Positions 57,253 to 64,000 of a DNA stretch of 64,000 nucleotides are shown here, one piece after another (positions within the stretch are counted from its first letter, which is position 1; each line of letters opens with the position of its first letter). The stretch is from Bacteroidota bacterium (GTDB lineage Bacteria > Bacteroidota > Bacteroidia > NS11-12g > UBA955). The position numbers were made by a program, and so were the translations under genes. The notes under the pieces were generated by a model. It was not told the DNA's origin. It was given only the letters and a program-made list of their open reading frames with translations, and searched no databases. The stretch covers positions 29,977 through 93,976 of the forward strand of contig JAURGZ010000001.1 of the NCBI GenBank assembly GCA_030833525.1, in the 5' to 3' direction.

Positions 57253-59844
57253 ATGGAAGAGAATAACAACAACAAAGAGATCGAAGAGAAAATCATCCCG
57301 ATAAACATCGAAGATGAGATGAAGGCGGCCTACATCGATTATGCGATGTCGGTTATCGTGTCTCGAGCATTGCCCGATGTACGCGACGGTTTGAAGCCCG
57401 TTCACAGACGCGTACTATACGGTATGGTTGAATTGGGCTTAGCGGCCAATCGTCCCTATAAAAAATCAGCGCGTATAGTAGGAGAGGTGTTGGGTAAATA
57501 TCACCCCCACGGTGATAGCAGCGTATACGATACCATGGTTCGTATGGCTCAAGATTGGAGTCTTCGTTACCCCTTTGTTGACGGTCAGGGAAACTTCGGT
57601 TCCATTGATGGTGATCCTCCTGCAGCTATGCGTTACACAGAGGCTCGCTTGAGAAAGATCGCCGAAGAAATGATGGTCGATATCGACAAGGATACGGTTG
57701 ATTTTCGCCCCAACTTTGACGAAAGCTTGAAGGAACCTTCTGTTCTTCCTGCTAAGATTCCCAGTTTGCTGGTGAATGGCGCTGCCGGTATCGCCGTAGG
57801 CATGGCTACGAACATGGCTCCTCATAACTTGTCAGAAGTCTGCGACGGTATCGTTTCCTACATCGAAAACAATGACATTTCCATTGAAGAGTTGATGGAG
57901 CATGTCAAAGGCCCTGATTTCCCTACAGGGGGTATCATCTATGGCGTAGAAGGCATTCGTTCAGCATTTGAAACCGGCCGTGGCCGCGTGGTAATGCGAG
58001 GAAAAGCCGAGATTGAAATCTCCAAAACAGGCAAAGAGATGATTGTGGTTACCGAGGTTCCCTACCAGGTGACTCCTTCGCAAATCATCATCAAAACCGT
58101 TGATTTGATCAATGAAAAAGTGATTGACGGTATATCGGCTGTTCGCGATGAAAGCGGCCGCCAAGGTATGCGCGTAGTGTTTGATCTCAAACGCGATGCC
58201 ATTCCCAACATTGTGCTGAATCAGCTGTACAAATTCACTCCGTTGCAAAGCAGTTTCTCTGTAAACAACATTGCTTTGGTTGGGGGAAGGCCCATGATGT
58301 TGAATCTGAAAGATTTGATTCGCCACTTTGTCGATCACCGCCATGAAATTGTGCAGCGCAGAACCCAATATTTGCTAGCAGAAGCACGCAAGCGCATTCA
58401 CATATTAGAGGGTTTGCTGATTGCACTCGACAACCTGGATGCGGTTATTGCTTTGATCAGAGCCTCTAAGACACCCGATGAAGCGCGCGACGGTTTGATG
58501 TCTCAATTTGGGCTGAGTGAAATTCAGTCTAAAGCCATTTTGGACATGCGTTTGCAGCGTTTGACAGGCCTTGAACGCGATAAAATTCGCGCTGAGCACG
58601 CCGAAGTATTGAAAGAAATCCAATACCTCGAAAGCATCTTGGGTTCAGAGACTTTGCGCATGCAAATCATCAAAGACGAAACCCTTGAGGTGAAAGAGAA
58701 GTATGGAGACAAGCGCCGCACCGATATCGAATTCAATGCTGAGGAAATCAACATTGAAGATTTGATTCCCAATGAAGAAGTGGTGGTTACCATTTCGCAC
58801 ATGGGCTACATCAAACGCACACCTTTGGCTGAATACAAAGAGCAAAATCGCGGAGGTAAAGGATTGCGTGGTGTGAAACATCGCGACGATGACTTTGTTG
58901 AACATTTGTTCATCGCCAGCACCCATAACTATTTGTTGTTGTTTACTGAACAAGGACGTTGTTTCTGGCTCAAGGTCTATGAAATACCTGAAGGGGCTAA
59001 AGCTACCAAGGGCAGACCGATTCAGAATTTGATCAACATTCCCTCTGAAGATAAAATCAAAGCGTACATCAATGTACTGAATCTCAAAGACGAAGATTAC
59101 ATCAACAACACGCACATCATCATGGTAACCAAGCGCGGTACCGTTAAAAAGACTTCGCTAGAGGCTTATTCACGTCCCCGTTCCAATGGAATTAACGCCA
59201 TTACCGTAAGGGAAGGAGATGAGCTCTTGCAAGCTTGTTTGACCGATGGAAATTGCGAGGTGCTCATTGCCAAGCGAAAAGGCAAAGCCATTCGATTCCC
59301 TGAGTCTAAGGTTCGACCCATGGGCAGAACGGCAGCAGGTGTGCGCGGCGTAACTTTAGAAGATGACAACGACGAGGTAATCGGCATGGTTTGCGTCAAT
59401 CCGGCGAACGAAAGTTCAACCATTCTGGTGGTGTCAGAGCACGGTTATGGAAAACGCACCAACCTGGATGACTACCGAATCACCGGCCGCGGTGGAAAAG
59501 GAGTGAAGACCATTTCCATCACCGAGAAAACCGGCGACTTGGTCGGCATTCTCAACGTCACCGATGAAGATGGCTTGATGATCATTTGCCGCAGCGGCAT
59601 GACCATTCGCACGGCAGTTGAAAATCTGCGTGTAATGGGTCGTGCGGCACAGGGTGTACGTTTGATTAAGATCAAAGATGGCGACAGCATTGCCGGCGTC
59701 ACGCAAACTCCCAAGAGTGAAGATGAAGATGAAAACGGGGAAGAAGGAATGGCCGTTGATGGGGTAGAAAATACCCAATCTGACGGTACAGAATTCCAAG
59801 CGCCCGATTCTGGCACGGATTTGGAAAGTAACGATGAAAACTAA
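57253..59844 (+). CDS. gyrA: DNA gyrase subunit A
   Basis: [55 protein letters not shown]-terminal GyrA-box-like repeats. Confidence 0.96.
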   Translation: MEENNNNKEIEEKIIPINIEDEMKAAYIDYAMSVIVSRALPDVRDGLKPVHRRVLYGMVELGLAANRPYKKSARIVGEVLGKYHPHGDSSVYDTMVRMAQDWSLRYPFVDGQGNFGSIDGDPPAAMRYTEARLRKIAEEMMVDIDKDTVDFRPNFDESLKEPSVLPAKIPSLLVNGAAGIAVGMATNMAPHNLSEVCDGIVSYIENNDISIEELMEHVKGPDFPTGGIIYGVEGIRSAFETGRGRVVMRGKAEIEISKTGKEMIVVTEVPYQVTPSQIIIKTVDLINEKVIDGISAVRDESGRQGMRVVFDLKRDAIPNIVLNQLYKFTPLQSSFSVNNIALVGGRPMMLNLKDLIRHFVDHRHEIVQRRTQYLLAEARKRIHILEGLLIALDNLDAVIALIRASKTPDEARDGLMSQFGLSEIQSKAILDMRLQRLTGLERDKIRAEHAEVLKEIQYLESILGSETLRMQIIKDETLEVKEKYGDKRRTDIEFNAEEINIEDLIPNEEVVVTISHMGYIKRTPLAEYKEQNRGGKGLRGVKHRDDDFVEHLFIASTHNYLLLFTEQGRCFWLKVYEIPEGAKATKGRPIQNLINIPSEDKIKAYINVLNLKDEDYINNTHIIMVTKRGTVKKTSLEAYSRPRSNGINAITVREGDELLQACLTDGNCEVLIAKRKGKAIRFPESKVRPMGRTAAGVRGVTLEDDNDEVIGMVCVNPANESSTILVVSEHGYGKRTNLDDYRITGRGGKGVKTISITEKTGDLVGILNVTDEDGLMIICRSGMTIRTAVENLRVMGRAAQGVRLIKIKDGDSIAGVTQTPKSEDEDENGEEGMAVDGVENTQSDGTEFQAPDSGTDLESNDEN

Positions 59845-59848
59845 TGCT

Positions 59849-61354
59849 ATGAAAAAACTAATCTGGATAGCGGTTCTGAGCCTAGGATTCGGAGCTCAAC
59901 TTAAAGCGCAAGAGCGCTCTGTAAACAGCGCGGAATATTCACTCGCGAGCGGTTCAGCCGAAGATTTGATCTTAGCCAAGGAAGAGATTGACAAAGCGGC
60001 CGTTAACGAAAAGACTTTCAACAACGCTCGCATGTTCTTAATCAAAGCCATGGTTTACAGCCGTTTGTTCGAAACCAAGGGCAACGAAATGATAGAGCCT
60101 TTGAGCGCCAAATCTGGATTCATTTCAGGAGAGAGCATGTTGGCGTTCTTTGACAATCCGGCGAAGAAGCGTTACGACGACCAAGAAATGGCCGAAATCG
60201 AAGTCAATCGCAGTTTTGCAGCGGCGTTCAACGAATCTGCTGTATTGTATAACGATGAAAACTACGACGGTCTTACCGAATATTATGAATTGCTATTGAA
60301 GTTGTACGACCACTTGGATACTGCCATGGTCGGGAACCTGGAGCGTTCTAAAATCACCAAAAAAACCATGCAAGAAACTTTGGCTCAAGTAGCCTCCTTG
60401 CATTCGTCTTCAGCCAAAAGCATGATGGTGCTTCAAGGTTTGGTAGACAATGGGGTGGTTACTCCCGTGGTTATCGAAACCTTAAGCCGTGTATATCAGA
60501 AAAATGGAGATACCGCTTCTGCTGAAAAAGCCATTCGTCAAGCCTTGGAAGCCACGAATTATCAGAACTCCATTTTCCAAATCTTGGTCAACTTGTATGT
60601 TTCCCAGGGTCGCGAAGATGATTTGATGGCTGACGTCAGTGCCCAAATTGATCGCAGCAATCAAGCTGGCAATCCATCGGCTAACATGCATTATACAAGA
60701 GGTTATTTGCTTCAAGAAAACGAGCAATACGATGAAGCCATCGCCGATTACCGCAAAGCAGTAGAATTGGATCCCTTGCACTACGATGCAAACTTCAACT
60801 TGGGTGTGGCCTTGATGAAATACGAGAGCCGCAAATTGAACGATTTGCCCAGTGCCGATCGCGAACCCAAGCGCAAGGCTTTGTATGGTGAAGCTATTGA
60901 ATATCTTGAAGTTGCTCGCGAAAACTACGATTACAGCGTCAGCGATCAAATCAACTTGTGCCGTGCATTGATGCAGTGTTACCAAGAAACGGACGACAAC
61001 GCCAAGGTTTCTTTTTACTTGGGTCAGAGCCGTTTGTTGCAAGACGTAGAAATCTACAACGGGTCAGGAATTGTCTATCGAATTTTGACCGACAACAAGA
61101 AAATGAGCATTTCGTACTACAACAAATTGGGCAAAACCAGCTCGGTTGATCTTCCAAGCCCCAACAGCGGTTGGACCGAAACAGCCGACGGTTGGGAGAA
61201 ACCCTTCGATTACGAAGATCGTTCAGGCGAATTGATGTTGACCGCACGTTTGATTGGAGAGGGCAGCCTTACCGTTCAAATCATTGTCGACGGAAAAGTA
61301 GTTTCTGAAGCTGAAGCAAACGGGATCAAAGCCGCCGCATATACCCGAATCTAA
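59849..61354 (+). CDS. Secreted TPR-repeat protein
   Basis: MKKLIWIAVLSLGFGAQLKAQ signal peptide; TPR (NMHYTRGYLLQENEQYDEAIADYRKAVELDPLHYDANFNLGVAL). Start set to 59849. Confidence 0.85.
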   Translation: MKKLIWIAVLSLGFGAQLKAQERSVNSAEYSLASGSAEDLILAKEEIDKAAVNEKTFNNARMFLIKAMVYSRLFETKGNEMIEPLSAKSGFISGESMLAFFDNPAKKRYDDQEMAEIEVNRSFAAAFNESAVLYNDENYDGLTEYYELLLKLYDHLDTAMVGNLERSKITKKTMQETLAQVASLHSSSAKSMMVLQGLVDNGVVTPVVIETLSRVYQKNGDTASAEKAIRQALEATNYQNSIFQILVNLYVSQGREDDLMADVSAQIDRSNQAGNPSANMHYTRGYLLQENEQYDEAIADYRKAVELDPLHYDANFNLGVALMKYESRKLNDLPSADREPKRKALYGEAIEYLEVARENYDYSVSDQINLCRALMQCYQETDDNAKVSFYLGQSRLLQDVEIYNGSGIVYRILTDNKKMSISYYNKLGKTSSVDLPSPNSGWTETADGWEKPFDYEDRSGELMLTARLIGEGSLTVQIIVDGKVVSEAEANGIKAAAYTRI

Positions 61355-61369
61355 CTCCATCCAAATAGA

Positions 61370-61397
61370 AAGACCCGGGGCAGTCCGGGTTTTTCTT
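61370..61397 (+). terminator. Rho-independent terminator of the TPR gene
   Basis: GACCCGG-GGCAGT-CCGGGTTTTTC. Confidence 0.8.
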
Positions 61398-61610
61398 CGA
61401 CATTTATATTTAACATAATGTAAATTATGAAACAAAAGAATGCCTCACAATGAATGCCAAAAACTGAATGCCGAAAATCGAACCAGGTCTGCGTCTATTC
61501 AACTGGTTGACAACCCCGTTGACAAGTCCCTGCATTTTTCCCTGCTCTGGGCTACTAACTCTGATAACTCACTTGATTTTCGCTCGATGATCGTCGATGC
61601 ATGCATTGGC

Positions 61611-61644
61611 AATGAAAAACCCGGGATATTGCCAAATCCCGGGT
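61611..61644 (-). terminator. Rho-independent terminator on minus strand, downstream of the orphan CTD ORF
   Basis: ACCCGGGAT-loop-ATCCCGGGT followed on minus strand by TTTTTCATT. Confidence 0.8.
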
Positions 61645-61681
61645 CTAAGGTCAATTCGGTAGAATATTTTAAATTCTCAGG

Positions 61682-61915
61682 TCACTGCAATACCCAAATG
61701 TCATGGGTAACGACCTGGCCAGCCGCATTCAACTGCTGAACGGAAAATGTTCCTTTGCTGTCTATTTCCAAGCAGTATTCGCTGCCTCCGTTTTGCGGGG
61801 TCAATTCTATTTGCTCAACCAACCTACCCGTAGATATTTCCCGTATAAGCAACCGAACGGCTTGGCTATTTAACATAATAATAGAGTGCCCGCTGCTCGG
61901 ATTGGGTTTGATCAT
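61682..61915 (-). CDS. Orphan T9SS type A sorting domain-like ORF (possible gene remnant)
   Basis: MIKPNPSSGHSIIML...LLIREISTGRLVEQIEL...YCLEIDSKGTFSVQQLNAAGQVVTHDIWVL resembles T9SS CTDs; in-frame TGA 17 codons upstream of the ATG. Confidence 0.55.
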   Translation of the reverse strand: MIKPNPSSGHSIIMLNSQAVRLLIREISTGRLVEQIELTPQNGGSEYCLEIDSKGTFSVQQLNAAGQVVTHDIWVLQ

Positions 61916-62111
61916 GCCCGATTGAAAATGCGTATCTGAGTATTTCTGTTCGCTTGCAAAGATTCAAGGTACAAATTTTATTCTAATCGCTTTTCAAACG
62001 GCGTGAATAGCTTGCAAAAGGGCTTTGTGAGGGTAATTTTGGACTGACGATAAATCAATGCTTGATAATAAGAAGGCCGCAATGATTCTGTTCATCGTTG
62101 AATTACGAATA

Positions 62112-63269
62112 TTAATCAACCCAAGATTTCCAATAACTTTGATCTTCCGTATCTAAGGCGGCTTGGGTGATCTGCAAGGGATGGAATGGGTCAATCATCA
62201 CGGCCAATTCACCGGTTTCTTTTTTGCCAATGCTTTTTTCGACCGTTCCCGGATGAGGTCCGTGCGGGATGCCTTTGGGATGCAAAGAAATCATGCCCTT
62301 CTCCACGTGTTTGCGGCTCATGAAATCACCATCTACGTAATAGAGAATTTCATCGCTGTCGATATTGGAATGGTTGTATGGGGCGGGTATGGCTTGGGGA
62401 TGATAATCGTACAATCGTGGGCAGAACGAGCAAATGACGTAGTTGCGGCCCTCGAAAGTTTGGTGTACCGGAGGTGGTTGGTGAACTCGACCCGTGATGG
62501 GTTCAAAGTTGTGGATGCTAAAGGCGTAGGGGTATAAATAACCGTCCCAACCAATGGCGTCAAAGGGATGAGTAGCATAGGTGTAGGGCCATATCAAACC
62601 TTGTTGCTTGATGAGCACCTTGAACTCCCCTACCTCGTCATGGGTTTCCAATTGTTCTGGCAATCGAATGTCCCGTTCGCAGTATGGCGAATGTTCCAGC
62701 AATTGACCAAAACTATTCTGGTAGCGTTTGGGTGGGTAAACGGGAGACGGAGATTCTATTACCATCAACCGATTGCCCCTGCCATTGAAATGGATTTGGT
62801 AAATCGTTCCTCGGGGAATGACCAAGTAGTCGCCATAATCAAATGGAATTTGCCCGTAAATGGTCTTCAATACACCGCTTCCTTCGTGTACGAACAACAC
62901 CTCATCGGCATCTGAATTCTTGAAGAAATAATCGGTCATGCTTTGAGTGGGGGCAGCCACTCCAATGTGCACATCGTTATTGAACAATAAAACTTTTCGA
63001 CTCTTCAAGTAATCGGCTTCAGGAGCCGTTTTGAAGGTTAAAAAGCTGCGGTGTTTCATGTTCTTTTCAACCGCGGCCTTCGGGCTTACATCGTAGGGTT
63101 CTTCCACATACTTGACCAAGGTTGGGGGGTGGCAATGATAGATCAAGGAGTACAAGCTGCTGAACCCTTCTGTGCTTGCGAGTTCTTCAGAATAGAGTTC
63201 GCCATTGGGCTTGCGAAATTGCACGTGGCGTTTGGCTGGAATCTGCCCTGAGCGGGTGTAAAATGGCAT
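62112..63269 (-). CDS. hmgA: Homogentisate 1,2-dioxygenase
   Basis: MPFYTRSGQIPAKRHVQFRKPNGELYSEEL...HQTFEGRNYVICSFCPRLYDYHPQAIPAPYNHSNIDSDEILYYVDGDFMSR. Start set to ATG 63269 instead of 63878. Confidence 0.93.
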   Translation of the reverse strand: MPFYTRSGQIPAKRHVQFRKPNGELYSEELASTEGFSSLYSLIYHCHPPTLVKYVEEPYDVSPKAAVEKNMKHRSFLTFKTAPEADYLKSRKVLLFNNDVHIGVAAPTQSMTDYFFKNSDADEVLFVHEGSGVLKTIYGQIPFDYGDYLVIPRGTIYQIHFNGRGNRLMVIESPSPVYPPKRYQNSFGQLLEHSPYCERDIRLPEQLETHDEVGEFKVLIKQQGLIWPYTYATHPFDAIGWDGYLYPYAFSIHNFEPITGRVHQPPPVHQTFEGRNYVICSFCPRLYDYHPQAIPAPYNHSNIDSDEILYYVDGDFMSRKHVEKGMISLHPKGIPHGPHPGTVEKSIGKKETGELAVMIDPFHPLQITQAALDTEDQSYWKSWVD

Positions 63270-63327
63270 ATTGAACGTGAGTTTGCACGAATTTAACCCA
63301 AAATAGGGTAAATTGCTTGGAGCATTA

Positions 63328-64000
63328 TGTGCAGATTCGGACGCTATACACGAATAATTTTTGCAGTTCATGCGAGTTTTATTCTGTTTATGGGTTCTTG
63401 CACGAAATCCTATGATGTACGGGTAGATGGCAATCGCCCGCCGAATTACAAAAGCATTCCCACCCTTAAGATTGACAATTATGTCAACCGGGTATTCATC
63501 GATTTTTTGGGAAGAGAAGCCACCGAATTGGAGCGCAATGAATGGGTGAATTTGCTCAAAAAGAATGGGCTGGCCTACAAAACCCGGGATTCCTTGATTC
63601 AAATTTTGCAGTGGGACAGCGCATTTAGACCCGGTGATTCTTCGTATCGGCATGCATATAGTCAACGCCTGTATGATGTTTCCAAAGCCCGCTTTTTGGA
63701 AGGAGCATCGGACCCAGATATCAAACAATTTGTTGGGAATTTGGAATTTGCTATAAAAATTGCTCGCCTTGAAGGAGATTCGATTCGGGTATATGCGGCC
63801 CAAGATGCTAAAGCGAAGTTCAACAATGTCTTGATCAGTCGACAGCGGTATCGTTTGCATGAAATTGGATATTCCCAAATGGTCGCTTGCATGATCAACA
63901 ATCCCATTTACGACGGAATCAACATGAATTCATTCAACTACGTCATCGCCTCTTTTGACGATGTGTTGAGGCGAAATCCGACGCAAGATGAATTTACAAG
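63328..64000 (+). CDS. Lipoprotein, 3' truncated by window edge, function unknown
   Basis: ATG 63328: MCRFGRYTRIIFAVHASFILFMGSCTKSYDVRVDGNRPPNYKSIPTLKIDNYVNRVFIDFLGREATELERNEW...; open to window end, lipobox FMGSC. Absent from ORF track. Confidence 0.78.

Noticed and set aside
57466-57600. Possible fluoroquinolone-resistance change in GyrA ([11 protein letters not shown])
   Set aside because: The Ser and Asp equivalent to E. coli S83 and D87 are intact; the A84-equivalent Ser is likely natural variation.
61440-61739. 99-aa plus ORF
   Set aside because: Runs through the minus-strand terminator hairpin and into the T9SS-CTD-like ORF; no signal or family features.
63270-63878. 203-aa N-terminal extension of the hmgA ORF (listed 62112..63878)
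   Set aside because: Homogentisate dioxygenase homology starts at MPFYTRSG (63269); the extension is antisense to the better-supported plus-strand lipoprotein at 63328.
1-64000. CRISPR arrays, prophage, transposons, integrons, restriction-modification or other defence genes
   Set aside because: No regularly spaced repeats, transposase/integrase motifs or defence-type proteins seen; gene content is housekeeping.

Overview
The window is a Bacteroidota-type chromosomal segment. The phylum is inferred from the alternative complex III operon, T9SS-like C-terminal domains, DUF4249 and TonB genes, and TAnnTTTG -7 promoter boxes. Gene content is almost entirely core or housekeeping: map, rpsA, a queuosine-precursor transporter, actABCDEF, valS, the mreBCD-mrdA-rodA cell-shape run, rocD, tRNA-Leu(UAA), tcdA, a subtilisin-like protease, a glsB/glsA-like lipid pair, a phosphohexomutase, an acyl-CoA dehydrogenase, folB, a TonB receptor with a DUF4249 lipoprotein, uvrA, an M16 peptidase, gyrA and hmgA. 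I found no rRNA, CRISPR array, prophage, transposase or recognisable defence island, and no clear-cut new multi-gene system. The best leads are small-scale. (1) The encoded CCA of tRNA-Leu(UAA) shares its final A with the ATG of a TPR lipoprotein gene. (2) A perfect 26-bp palindrome between tcdA and a subtilase gene consists of two opposed TATCTTTG -7 boxes, and a second divergent pair has the same 10-bp spacing. (3) Many genes have a -7 box only 4-7 nt before the start codon, which predicts leaderless mRNAs. (4) rpsA has a very strong Shine-Dalgarno, a TTG start and a helix-hairpin-helix-like tail. (5) There is an orphan T9SS-CTD-like ORF. (6) An unlisted 49-aa basic ORF has its own promoter and terminator and lies between a vanadium haloperoxidase-like lipoprotein and an FG-GAP/CRTAC lipoprotein. 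All calls come from reading the sequence; no database search was run.
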